11,951 nucleotides of DNA from Claveliimonas stercoravium (lineage in GTDB: Bacteria; Bacillota; Clostridia; Lachnospirales; Lachnospiraceae). The stretch is taken from positions 1 through 11,951 of the forward strand of contig DWZW01000127.1 in NCBI GenBank assembly GCA_019117345.1. Reading direction: 5' to 3'. Positions 1 through 6,908 of this stretch are shown here, piece after piece (within the stretch, counting starts at the first letter, position 1; each line of letters starts with the position of its first letter). Position numbers and translations under genes: made by a program. Below the pieces are notes generated by a model, which saw only the letters and a program-made list of their open reading frames with translations, did not search any database and was not told the origin of the DNA.

Positions 1-1253
1 TTGGTCACGGTCTGGATGGGCACCGCCTTCCTGCAGTAGTGCTGCACCTCCGTCTCCGTCAGCGCACATCCCGTGTATGTGGATGAGTTGGTCGGCGTGG
101 AGCTGGTAGCCAGCGACAGGTTGCAGACAAAGGGTGCGATGACTGCCACAGCCGGGATGCCAAATCCTGTCCCGATGGAAATGAAGATCGGGTACAGTGC
201 GTTGAAGATCTGGAAGGGTATCACGTATATGATGACCACGCACAAAAGCAGCAGGATGATATGGATGTAGCGGAGCAGGAACTCTGGACAGAACTGCATG
301 AGTGCGTCCGAGATAGCCCCCACCATTCCGGTGTTGTTGAACACGGCCTGGTACACGTTGATGGCGATCAGCATGACAAGGATGTTCAGATACATGGGGC
401 CCACCTTGGCAAAAATCTCGCCGAAATTCTTCGGGTAGTTGAGCATGGCGGTCACAACCGTCGCCACGATGAACACGAAGTAGGGGTCAACGCCGAACAC
501 GCCCAGGGCTGCCAGCGCGATCACAAAGATGAGCAGGTTGACCCAGAAGAGCTTCGGGCGAAGGTTCGGGTCCTCCTCCTTCTTCTCCGCTGTGGTCTCC
601 ACCTCAGCCACTGCCTGGAAGGTTCCCACACGTTTCTTGTGCTTCCATCCAAAGTATACCCACTGGAGGATGATGGCCGGGATGAAGCACAGGCCCCAGG
701 GCATGGAGGCTGCCGCCAGCTCGCCCGCGTCCAGTCCCGCGGAGGAGGCTGTGTAGGCCATGCCAATGCCCCAGGGGATAAAGCACAGAGCGGACATGGC
801 TGTCTGGGCGATAATGAAGGCTGCCTCCCTGTCAAAGTCAAACTTCTTGTACAGAGGCACAAGGATGGGGAAGGTGATCAGGTAGGCAGGTGTAAAGTTG
901 CCTGTCAGGATACTGAAGCCGCCGATCACCGTTGTCAGGATCATGATCACGACAACATTCATCTTATTTCCCAGTTTCGTTGTCACTGCTGTCACGATGG
1001 TGTCAAACACGCCGGCTTCCGTCAGCATCTGGAAATAGAGGAAGGCAAACAGGAGCATAAAGCCCGCCGACTGCATCATGGAAGATAGCTGTTCCACGAC
1101 AAAAGTACTTGTCTCCTCCACGCTGTATCCTAAAATCAGTGCACAGACAACGGGTACGATGAGGAGCACAAAGTTAAATGGAACTTTTTTCGTGATAACC
1201 GTAGCCACCACGATCAGGATCAGAACGATAGCCATTAATAAAACCGTATTCAT
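1..1253 (-). CDS. CitMHS-family carboxylate transporter (3' end outside window)
   Basis: This integral membrane secondary transporter is open at the left edge. The frame reads without a stop from ATG at 1253 to base 1, giving 417 codons. CitMHS proteins are usually about 430-450 residues, so probably only the last membrane segment is missing. Several parts align with that family: an N-terminal hydrophobic helix (residues 3-21), the stretch MLLFAFLYFQMLTEAGVFD near 66-84, and a re-entrant-like region followed by ITFPILVPLYKKF near 125-137. FIPWG lies near 157, a charged cytoplasmic loop around 203-232 (KHKKR ... EKKEEDPN), and a second half-repeat of helices follows. Characterised family members import citrate complexed with a divalent metal using protons. 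The family's acidic DGDG-type signature is replaced here by LTGNFTPAY, so citrate cannot be assumed. The start follows AGGGGAGG, which overlaps the end of the esterase gene 18 bp upstream, so the two are probably co-transcribed. Family is fairly secure; substrate unknown. Confidence 0.8.
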   Translation of the reverse strand, partial: MNTVLLMAIVLILIVVATVITKKVPFNFVLLIVPVVCALILGYSVEETSTFVVEQLSSMMQSAGFMLLFAFLYFQMLTEAGVFDTIVTAVTTKLGNKMNVVVIMILTTVIGGFSILTGNFTPAYLITFPILVPLYKKFDFDREAAFIIAQTAMSALCFIPWGIGMAYTASSAGLDAGELAAASMPWGLCFIPAIILQWVYFGWKHKKRVGTFQAVAEVETTAEKKEEDPNLRPKLFWVNLLIFVIALAALGVFGVDPYFVFIVATVVTAMLNYPKNFGEIFAKVGPMYLNILVMLIAINVYQAVFNNTGMVGAISDALMQFCPEFLLRYIHIILLLLCVVIIYVIPFQIFNALYPIFISIGTGFGIPAVAVIAPFVCNLSLATSSTPTNSSTYTGCALTETEVQHYCRKAVPIQTVT

Positions 1254-1271
1254 ATCTACTGTTCCTCCCCT

Positions 1272-2198
1272 CTATCTGCTGATATGTTTCCGGATAAATC
1301 CGTCTACAATGTCCATATTTTTCTCTGTCCAGAACGCAACGTCTCCGTGAGATGCGTTTTTCACAAGGTAGAATTCCACATCCTTGCCTTCCTCCAGGAA
1401 TTTTTTGTACAGGCGGATGCTCTGGTTACAGGAAACCATGTCATCAGCTGTGCCGTGCATCATGAGAACCGGTGGAATTTCTTTCTCCGCTTTTACATAG
1501 TTTGAAAGGATGACCGGGCCGGACAGCTCCGGGTGCTCGTACACATTGTTGCCGCCAATGAGCATGCCCTCCGGGCTGTCCGCCTCCCCCTGGTTGGGCG
1601 TTGTGGGGAAATCCTCCTTCTGGCAGATGTCGGTCACGCCGTAAAGGTCCACGATGGCCTTCACGCCGCAGGAGACCTCCGGGTAAATCTTCCCGTCCAG
1701 GCAGTCCTCATCCGCAGTGAGTCCTGCTGCCAGGGCCGTGTGCCCGCCGCTGGAGTCGCCCATGATCACAATGTTCTCCGGGTCAATGTGGTACTCCTCC
1801 GCGTTCATGCGGAGGAATCGCACGCCTGTCTTGGCATCCTCCACCGGCGCCGGGTAGGAGGCAAGGGCGCTCTCCCTGTACTGGAGGATGGCTGTCACAT
1901 AGCCCCTCTGGGCCAGCCTTGCCATGACACCCAGCCTTTTATAATTGTCCTGCTTCATCCAGGCAGAGCCCTGCACGTACAGGATGGCCGGGTAGACGTA
2001 GCTCTTGTCCGGCTTCATCTCCGGCACGATCATCTGCAGGGTGCGCTGTATGCCGTCCTTCTCCATGTAGCACACATCATGCTTGTAGATGCCGTACACC
2101 TCTGTGCCGTCCGCCTCAAGGAAATACACGTCCTCCATAGTGGGAAGGGCTGCCCTGAAGGTTTCAAGATCCATGCTTTTCACTTCTTCTCGCGTCAT
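1272..2198 (-). CDS. alpha/beta-hydrolase esterase (Abhydrolase_3 / acetyl-esterase-like)
   Basis: This is a 308-residue cytoplasmic serine hydrolase with no signal peptide. It carries a complete apparent catalytic triad: nucleophile Ser149 in GDSSGG, Asp252 in HGTADDMV, and His284 in NASHGD. The fold order (oxyanion strand, nucleophile elbow, late Asp and His) matches the lipase/acetyl-esterase group that cleaves short-chain esters. The usual HGGGW oxyanion motif is replaced by VQGSAW (around 75-80). The start chosen is ATG 2198 because AAAGGA lies 9 nt upstream. A TTG at 2234 and an ATG at 2207 are in frame, but the first has no good ribosome binding site and the second abuts the AGGA. The gene is the first of a two-gene unit with the CitMHS transporter and has its own promoter. 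A cytoplasmic hydrolase next to a carboxylate importer suggests that an imported ester or acylated acid is cleaved inside the cell; this is inference. Confidence 0.85.
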   Translation of the reverse strand: MTREEVKSMDLETFRAALPTMEDVYFLEADGTEVYGIYKHDVCYMEKDGIQRTLQMIVPEMKPDKSYVYPAILYVQGSAWMKQDNYKRLGVMARLAQRGYVTAILQYRESALASYPAPVEDAKTGVRFLRMNAEEYHIDPENIVIMGDSSGGHTALAAGLTADEDCLDGKIYPEVSCGVKAIVDLYGVTDICQKEDFPTTPNQGEADSPEGMLIGGNNVYEHPELSGPVILSNYVKAEKEIPPVLMMHGTADDMVSCNQSIRLYKKFLEEGKDVEFYLVKNASHGDVAFWTEKNMDIVDGFIRKHISR

Positions 2199-2252
2199 TC
2201 TTGTCATTCCTTTCACTACATATTTTATTGCCAATCTCTTGATATTGTTAAT

Positions 2253-2281
2253 TTTATAACTATTTCTCGCTTTCAGGTCAA
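2253..2281 (-). promoter_or_regulatory. sigma-A promoter of the esterase-transporter unit
   Basis: On the minus strand, TTGACC (2281-2276) and TATAAA (2258-2253) are separated by exactly 17 bp in an AT-rich stretch. The predicted start is near 2246, giving a leader of about 48 nt before the esterase ATG. The spacer contains TGAAAGCG, a half-match to the CcpA cre consensus. Confidence 0.65.
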
Positions 2282-2391
2282 TCTCCTTTTCATTCCCGTA
2301 ATCTATGAATTGTCAATCCCTAAGCCGGATTTCTTTTGTCTTTTCTATTGTTTTGCCGGATTTTCCCCTGCTGTCCGCCTGCTTTTCCCAC

Positions 2392-2432
2392 AAAAAAAGC
2401 CGCAACCTGAAAGCAGCTTCCAGGTTGCAGCC
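2392..2432 (-). terminator. intrinsic terminator after the MerR gene
   Basis: On the minus strand a stem of about 11-12 bp (GGCTGCAACCTG paired with CAGGTTGCGGC, one or two G-T pairs) has a loop of about 11 nt and runs straight into seven Ts. It starts 28 nt after the MerR stop codon and separates tex-merR from the esterase unit. Confidence 0.9.
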
Positions 2433-2435
2433 TGA

Positions 2436-2453
2436 CCTCTCTCACCAGAGAGG
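2436..2453 (-). other. small hairpin between MerR stop and terminator
   Basis: CCTCTC and GAGAGG form a 6-bp stem around a 6-nt loop. It lies just upstream of the terminator in the MerR 3' untranslated region. There is no T tract. Its role is unknown; it may simply stack with the terminator or protect the transcript end. Confidence 0.45.
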
Positions 2454-2460
2454 CATTCTC

Positions 2461-3273
2461 CTATTTTTCCTCCAGGGGAATGAATATCTTGAAATAATTC
2501 CAGTCGTTCCCCTCCTCATCGCATGTGATCTTAAGCCTGACTCCAAAGGCCTCCTCCGGCGTGCCGGACCGGAACCGGCGGTAATGTCCGTTTATCTCCT
2601 CCGCCATGGAGCCGTCCGACACATAGGGTCCGGTAATTTTCAGATAGAAGACAAAGGCCCTGCCGGCAGGGACGTGGCGGTAGCCTGCCCGCCCCTCGAT
2701 CCAGGCTCTGTCCTTCCCCGGGAAGATCCCCATGCCCCAGGAGTATCCCTTTCTCCCGCCGTTCAGGTAGGTCTTTTCCATATGCACGGTAGTCTTGCTC
2801 ACAGGCAGGAGGGTAGACAGGTTGAGACCATCGGACTCCAGATAATCTCCGCCTTCATAGTCCAGCTCTTTTGTCTGGGAACGGAAATAGAAGTCACCGC
2901 ACTCCTCTATATACCATTTCCCCAGGCGCTCCTCCAGCTCCTTTATCTCTCCCCGGAAAATCTCCAGCCTTCTCTTCTGCTCCGTGAGGCTGCGGATCTC
3001 CTCGTCTATCCTTTCCTTCCGCTCATCCAAAAGCTCCTCCAGCCTCCTGTCATCCGCCTCCTTGACCAGCTCCTTTGTCTCCTTCAGGGAGAATCCCATA
3101 TTCCTGTATTTCACGCACTCGTAAATATCCGTGCATATCCTCATATCGTAAGACCGGTAATTGGAGTGCTCCTTCCGGTTGGAGGAGAGGAGCCCGATCT
3201 TCTCGTAATATTTTATCGTGTGAGCGGGGATACCGGTAAATTTTGACAGCGTCCCGATGGTTTTTTCACTCAT
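2461..3273 (-). CDS. MerR-family transcriptional regulator
   Basis: This 270-residue DNA-binding regulator has a MerR winged helix-turn-helix at residues 5-72, including the typical IPAHTIKYYEKIGLL (15-29) and NYRSYD wing (38-43). A Lys/Glu-rich dimerisation coiled coil follows at about 75-118. The C-terminal domain of about 150 residues (121-270) resembles the GyrI-like ligand pocket of BmrR-type regulators, for example PAGRAFVFYLKITGPY. There is no metal-binding cysteine cluster, so a small organic ligand is more likely than a metal; this is inference. The gene follows tex by 11 bp and has an AGAGGAAAG ribosome binding site, so it probably shares the tex transcript. It ends at a strong terminator, so the downstream esterase genes are transcribed separately but could be its target. 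No 19-bp-spacer MerR-type promoter was recognised in the window. Confidence 0.85.
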   Translation of the reverse strand: MSEKTIGTLSKFTGIPAHTIKYYEKIGLLSSNRKEHSNYRSYDMRICTDIYECVKYRNMGFSLKETKELVKEADDRRLEELLDERKERIDEEIRSLTEQKRRLEIFRGEIKELEERLGKWYIEECGDFYFRSQTKELDYEGGDYLESDGLNLSTLLPVSKTTVHMEKTYLNGGRKGYSWGMGIFPGKDRAWIEGRAGYRHVPAGRAFVFYLKITGPYVSDGSMAEEINGHYRRFRSGTPEEAFGVRLKITCDEEGNDWNYFKIFIPLEEK

Positions 3274-3284
3274 TCTCTTTCCTC

Positions 3285-5459
3285 TTACGAAATCCCTTTC
3301 ATGGTCAGCTGGATACGCTTTTTCTTCAGGTCCACGCTCATGACCTTCACATCCACGATATCCCCCACGCTGACCGCCTCCAGGGGATGCTTAATGAACT
3401 TTTTATCCGTGATCTGGGAAATGTGGACCAGTCCGTCCTGGTGCACGCCAATGTCCACGAACACACCGAAGTCGATGACATTCCGCACGGTCCCCTTCAG
3501 GACCATGCCCTCCTTGAGGTCCTTCATCTCCAGCACATCCGTGCGCAGGATGGGCTTTGGCATCTCGTCCCTGGGGTCCCGGCCCGGCTTCTCCAGCTCC
3601 TTCACGATGTCCCGCAGGGTAGGCTCACCGATGCCCAGCTCCCCTGCCAGCTTCCTGTGGTCCCGGATCGTGAGGGACAGCCCGGTCAGCCTTCCCCTCG
3701 CCACGTCCTCCGGGGTAAAGCCCTGCCTCTCCAGTAGCTCCCCCGCCGCCTGGTAGCTCTCCGGGTGGACGCTGGTGGCGTCCAGCGGGTTGTCCCCTCC
3801 TGTGATGCGCAGGAATCCGGCGCACTGTTCAAAGGCCTTGGGCCCCAGCTTAGGCACCTTGAGGAGCTGCTTTCTGTCCGTGAATCTTCCATTCTCCTCC
3901 CGGTAAGCCACAATGTTCTTTGCAATGGTCCCGCTGATGCCCGATATATAGGAGAGGAGAGGCGCGGAGGCCGTGTTCAGGTCCACTCCCACTCTGTTCA
4001 CACAGTCCTCCACCACCCCACAGAGAGCGTCGCTCAGCTTCTTCTGGTTCATGTCGTGCTGATACTGGCCCACGCCGATAGATTTAGGATCGATCTTCAC
4101 CAGCTCCGCCAGCGGATCCTGCAGTCTCCTGGCGATGGACGCGGCGCTCCTCTGCCCCACGTCAAACTTGGGGAACTCCTCCGAAGCCAGCTTGCTTGCC
4201 GAGTACACGGAAGCCCCCGCCTCGTTGACGATGACATACTCCACCTTCTGTGGGATTTCTTTTAACAGCTCCACGATAAACTGCTCCGACTCTCTGGAGG
4301 CTGTTCCGTTTCCAAGAGAGATCAGAGAAATGTTGTACTTCGGAATGATCTTTTTCAGCAGGTCCTTGGACGCCTGTATCTTCTGGGCTGTCGTGGGAGC
4401 CGTGGGATAGATGACTGTAGTGCCGATGACCTTGCCTGTCGGGTCCACCACCGCCAGCTTGCAGCCGGTCCTAAAGGCCGGGTCCCAGCCGAGCACCGTG
4501 CGTCCTGCGATGGGCGGCTGCATGAGGAGCTGCTGCAGGTTCTTTCCAAATACCCGGATAGCTCCGTCCTCCGCATTCTCTGTCAGCTCCCCCCGGATCT
4601 CCCTCTCGATAGCCGGGGCGATGAGCCTCTTATAGCTGTCCTCCACGGCCTCCTTAAGCACCGGCGAGGTAAAAGGATCATCCCTGTGTATAGTCTTTTT
4701 CTCCAGATACCGGAGGATGTCCTCCTGGGGTGCCTCAATCTTCACAGAGAGGAATTTCTCCTTCTCCCCCCGGTTGAGAGCCAGGATCCGATGCCCTGCC
4801 AGCTTTGTCAACGGCTCCTCAAAGTCATAGTACATCTCGTACACGGACTCTGCCTCTTTATTCTTTGCTCTGGAAACCAGTTTCCCCTTCTGCCTTGTCA
4901 GCTTCCGGATATGGCTTCTGTAGTCCGCATCATCAGAGATATTCTCCGCGATAATGTCTCTCGCTCCGGCGATGGCGTCCTCTGGAGAGGCCACCTCTTT
5001 TTCCGGGTCCACATATTTCTCCGCCTCCCGCTCCAGGGGCTCCCTGGCACTCTGCAGACAGATAAACGCCGCCAGGGGCTCCAGCCCTCTCTCCTTGGCT
5101 ATGATGGCTCTTGTCCTCCTCTTGGGACGGTAAGGGCGGTACAGGTCCTCCACCTCCACCATGGTCTGGGCTAAGAGGATCTGCTTTCTCAGCTCCTCTG
5201 TCAGCCTGCCCTGCTCTTCTATGGTGGACAGGACCTGCTCCTTCTTCTCCTCCAGTCCTCTCAGATACTGGAGCCTCTCGTGGAGAGTCCGAAGCTGGGC
5301 GTCGTCCAGGGTTCCGGTGGCCTCCTTTCTGTATCTGGCGATAAAGGGGATGGTGTTCCCCTCGTCGATCAGCTTTACAGCGGCGTCCACCTGCCATCTC
5401 TTCACTCCGAGTTCCTCTGTTATCTTCTGATTAATGTCCATTCTCCTGCTATTCCTCAT
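3285..5459 (-). CDS. tex: Tex family S1 RNA-binding transcription accessory protein
   Basis: This is a full-length 724-residue Tex protein, within the usual range of about 715-785. Domains in order are the N-terminal helical Tex_N region (about 8-200, with the conserved stretch around DEGNTIPFIARYRKEATG), a YqgF/RNase H-like domain (about 321-450, LGWDPAFRTGCKLAVVD), tandem helix-hairpin-helix motifs (about 498-560), and a C-terminal S1 domain (about 649-720, GTVRNVIDFGVFVDIG). Tex binds nucleic acid and influences transcription and RNA handling in the cytoplasm; the exact clostridial role is poorly defined. ATG 5459 is preceded by AGGATAGGAA at good spacing. An internal ATG at 5441 matches the start of many homologues, but its AGGAG sits only 1 nt away. 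The gene is followed by the MerR gene after 11 bp and has its own promoter and a structured leader. Confidence 0.95.
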   Translation of the reverse strand: MRNSRRMDINQKITEELGVKRWQVDAAVKLIDEGNTIPFIARYRKEATGTLDDAQLRTLHERLQYLRGLEEKKEQVLSTIEEQGRLTEELRKQILLAQTMVEVEDLYRPYRPKRRTRAIIAKERGLEPLAAFICLQSAREPLEREAEKYVDPEKEVASPEDAIAGARDIIAENISDDADYRSHIRKLTRQKGKLVSRAKNKEAESVYEMYYDFEEPLTKLAGHRILALNRGEKEKFLSVKIEAPQEDILRYLEKKTIHRDDPFTSPVLKEAVEDSYKRLIAPAIEREIRGELTENAEDGAIRVFGKNLQQLLMQPPIAGRTVLGWDPAFRTGCKLAVVDPTGKVIGTTVIYPTAPTTAQKIQASKDLLKKIIPKYNISLISLGNGTASRESEQFIVELLKEIPQKVEYVIVNEAGASVYSASKLASEEFPKFDVGQRSAASIARRLQDPLAELVKIDPKSIGVGQYQHDMNQKKLSDALCGVVEDCVNRVGVDLNTASAPLLSYISGISGTIAKNIVAYREENGRFTDRKQLLKVPKLGPKAFEQCAGFLRITGGDNPLDATSVHPESYQAAGELLERQGFTPEDVARGRLTGLSLTIRDHRKLAGELGIGEPTLRDIVKELEKPGRDPRDEMPKPILRTDVLEMKDLKEGMVLKGTVRNVIDFGVFVDIGVHQDGLVHISQITDKKFIKHPLEAVSVGDIVDVKVMSVDLKKKRIQLTMKGIS

Positions 5460-5478
5460 TTCCTATCCTGAATCAGAT

Positions 5479-5519
5479 CCGCCCGGCCGCATGGCTCCAC
5501 CGAAGGCCGGCCCGGGCGG
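5479..5519 (-). other. GC-rich hairpin in the tex leader
   Basis: CCGCCCGGCC (5479-5488) pairs with GGCC(C)GGGCGG (5509-5519), ten base pairs with one bulged C around a 20-nt loop. It begins only about 7 nt after the predicted tex transcription start and ends 19 nt before the ATG. There is no T tract, so it is not an intrinsic terminator. It may stabilise the 5' end or modulate translation. Confidence 0.6.
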
Positions 5520-5532
5520 GCATGTATAGTCC

Positions 5533-5561
5533 ATTATACCGGAAACGGGGCAGATGCGCAA
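5533..5561 (-). promoter_or_regulatory. sigma-A promoter of tex
   Basis: On the minus strand, TTGCGC (5561-5556) lies 17 bp from a perfect TATAAT (5538-5533). The predicted start is near 5526, with a leader of about 67 nt that carries the GC-rich hairpin. Confidence 0.65.
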
Positions 5562-5594
5562 CGAGAGCCGGAATACCGAGTTCACTCTGTTTTC

Positions 5595-5623
5595 TTGAAA
5601 CCAGACCGGAAATATGCTATGAT
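5595..5623 (+). promoter_or_regulatory. sigma-A promoter of the TetR gene
   Basis: TTGAAA (5595-5600) and TATGAT (5618-5623) are separated by 17 bp, with a TGC extended -10. The start is predicted near 5630, 32 nt before the ATG. It is divergent from the tex promoter without overlapping it. Confidence 0.7.
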
Positions 5624-5661
5624 ACAAAAAAGAACAGTGTCACAAAAGGGGATTTATTAAT

Positions 5662-6261
5662 ATGGGAGAAACACAGGAATTATCCAGACAGCAGCAGAAA
5701 TCAAAAGAGACAAAGGACCGGATCTTCCAGGCTGCAAAGACCATCCTACGCAAGAAGGGCTACGAGGGTCTGTCCATCAAAAATATATGCGAGGAGGCCG
5801 GGGTCTCCAACGGCAGCTTTTACCACCACTTTAAGACAAAGGACGACCTTCTGTCCTACTATATCGAGGAACAGCCCAGCGTGGATGCGGACTGCCTGGA
5901 CCTGCCCGCCAATGCGGAGGAGGCCAAGACAGCCATCATCCACGTCTATCTGAACTATGTGAAATACTGCCGTGAGCTTGGCCTGGATTTTGTCTCCAAC
6001 TACTACACGCCAAAAAACCAGTCGCTGAACCCGGATATCCGGACCGAGCGTCCCTACCCCATCGTCACCGTGCAGAATTATCTGCAGAGGGCCCTGGATG
6101 CGGGGGCGGTCCATCTGAAGTACCCGCTGGAGGAGGTCACGAGCGACATCCGCACCATTGTCATAGGCGTGGTATTTGACTGGTGCCTGAAGATGGGACA
6201 ATCCGACTTTGAGGGCAATATGCGCCGTCTTCTCACCACCTACCTGGACGGTCTTTTCTGA
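5662..6261 (+). CDS. TetR/AcrR-family transcriptional regulator
   Basis: This 199-residue regulator has a clear TetR helix-turn-helix at about 16-64. Visible hallmarks are the helix KDRIFQAAKTILRKKGY, the turn ICEEAGVSNGSFYHHF and KTKDDLL. The all-helical C-terminal half (70-199) is the ligand and dimer domain and gives no clue to the ligand. The ATG is preceded by AAAGGGG with a spacing of about 10 nt, the leader is short, and an extended -10 promoter lies just upstream. The gene is divergent from tex and lies 86 bp upstream of a GNAT acetyltransferase. No terminator separates it from that gene, so read-through into it is possible. TetR proteins usually repress their own promoter or a neighbour, but no convincing palindromic operator was found, so the target is unknown. 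Confidence 0.9.
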   Translation: MGETQELSRQQQKSKETKDRIFQAAKTILRKKGYEGLSIKNICEEAGVSNGSFYHHFKTKDDLLSYYIEEQPSVDADCLDLPANAEEAKTAIIHVYLNYVKYCRELGLDFVSNYYTPKNQSLNPDIRTERPYPIVTVQNYLQRALDAGAVHLKYPLEEVTSDIRTIVIGVVFDWCLKMGQSDFEGNMRRLLTTYLDGLF

Positions 6262-6263
6262 GC

Positions 6264-6292
6264 TTGCTTTCCCCTCTCTCCCATGCTATGAT
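6264..6292 (+). promoter_or_regulatory. sigma-A promoter of the GNAT gene
   Basis: TTGCTT (6264-6269) and TATGAT (6287-6292) have a 17-bp spacer and a TGC extended -10. It starts 3 nt after the TetR stop codon. The predicted start is near 6299. Confidence 0.65.
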
Positions 6293-6303
6293 GTGGGCAG
6301 AGA

Positions 6304-6329
6304 CCGGCACAGCACACGAGAAGTGCCGG
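6304..6329 (+). other. hairpin in the GNAT leader
   Basis: CCGGCAC (6304-6310) and GTGCCGG (6323-6329) form a perfect 7-bp stem with a 12-nt loop, about 5 nt from the predicted transcript start. The ribosome binding site AAAGGAG lies 3 nt after the stem. No T tract follows. It is probably a 5' stabilising or translation-modulating stem. Confidence 0.55.
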
Positions 6330-6347
6330 GCAAAGGAGTTATATATT

Positions 6348-6815
6348 ATGCTGATCATCAGAGACATGGAACAAAGAGACGAGTCAGTCATCCTGGAGAT
6401 GATGAAGGACTTCTACAACAGTCCCGCCTGCCTCCACACGGTCCCGGAGGAGAACTTCCGGCGCACCCTGTCGGAGGCCGCAGCGGGAAACCCCTGCGTC
6501 AAAGTCCTGATCCTGGAGGAGAGGGACGAGGCGGCTCCCAAGACAGAGCCGGCCTCCCTGGGCTACGCTCATTTCACCGTCTCATGGAACAATGAGGCCG
6601 GGGGAGATCAGATCTGGTTCGATGAGCTATATCTGAAGGCCGCCGCCAGAGGAAAGGGCTGCGGGACAAAGGTCTTTCAGTGGATCGAGGAGCACTATCC
6701 TGACGTAAAGCGTATCCGTCTGGAGGTCACAAAGGAAAACACCCGGGCCATCTCCCTCTATGAGAGGCTGGGCTACGGGGAGCTCCCCTACTATCAGATG
6801 TGCAAAGATTTTTAG
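6348..6815 (+). CDS. GNAT-family N-acetyltransferase
   Basis: This cytoplasmic 155-residue protein has the full GNAT core: beta-rich N-terminal half, acceptor-side strand IWFDELYL (89-96), and acetyl-CoA pyrophosphate loop RGKGCG (101-106, the R/QxxGxG/A motif). A last strand and helix, RLEVTKENTRAISLYERLGY (124-143), complete it. It transfers an acetyl group from acetyl-CoA to an amine; the acceptor cannot be read from the sequence. The start is ATG 6348, with AAAGGAG 9 nt upstream; an in-frame ATG at 6264 lies inside the promoter and is rejected. The gene has its own promoter and a hairpin in the leader, and ends 11 nt before a long hairpin terminator. It lies downstream of the TetR gene, which could regulate it, though the sequence gives no direct proof. 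Confidence 0.9.
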   Translation: MLIIRDMEQRDESVILEMMKDFYNSPACLHTVPEENFRRTLSEAAAGNPCVKVLILEERDEAAPKTEPASLGYAHFTVSWNNEAGGDQIWFDELYLKAAARGKGCGTKVFQWIEEHYPDVKRIRLEVTKENTRAISLYERLGYGELPYYQMCKDF

Positions 6816-6825
6816 GTATCTGCAG

Positions 6826-6876
6826 AAGATCCGCAGACGCAAGGCTTGGAACAGCCCTGCTGTCTGCGGATCTTTT
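6826..6876 (+). terminator. long hairpin terminator between convergent GNAT and nrdD genes
   Basis: AAGATCCGCAGAC (6826-6838) and GTCTGCGGATCTT (6862-6874) form a perfect 13-bp stem. The 23-nt loop holds a smaller GGCT/AGCC stem. On the plus strand it ends in TTTT, fitting termination of the GNAT transcript. On the minus strand only two Ts follow, so nrdD termination here would be weaker. Confidence 0.75.
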
Positions 6877-6908
6877 AATCCACCTTTTCAGCTTCTGTAC
6901 GCACTCTT

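Noticed and set aside
261..1088. Open frame of 275 codons on the plus strand
   Set aside because: Antisense to the CitMHS transporter. Its His/Asp/Gly-rich sequence resembles no protein family, and the opposite strand gives a clean membrane protein.
2324..2363. Direct repeat GCCGGATTT (2324-2332 and 2355-2363)
   Set aside because: Short, two copies only, in T-rich noncoding DNA, with no mobile element or promoter association.
1533..2435. Open frame of 300 codons on the plus strand
   Set aside because: Antisense to the esterase with its intact catalytic triad. It extends through a promoter and a terminator, so it is not a real gene.
2235..2460. Small gene or RNA in the gap between the MerR gene and the esterase
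   Set aside because: The terminator, a small hairpin and the esterase promoter account for the recognisable structure. The remaining T-rich stretch shows no credible start codon with ribosome binding site and no riboswitch-like fold that I could identify.
5584..5642. Imperfect inverted repeat (CTGTT...AACAG and flanks) around the TetR promoter as an operator
   Set aside because: Only about five paired bases, at wide spacing and with gaps, which is below what I would accept for a TetR operator.
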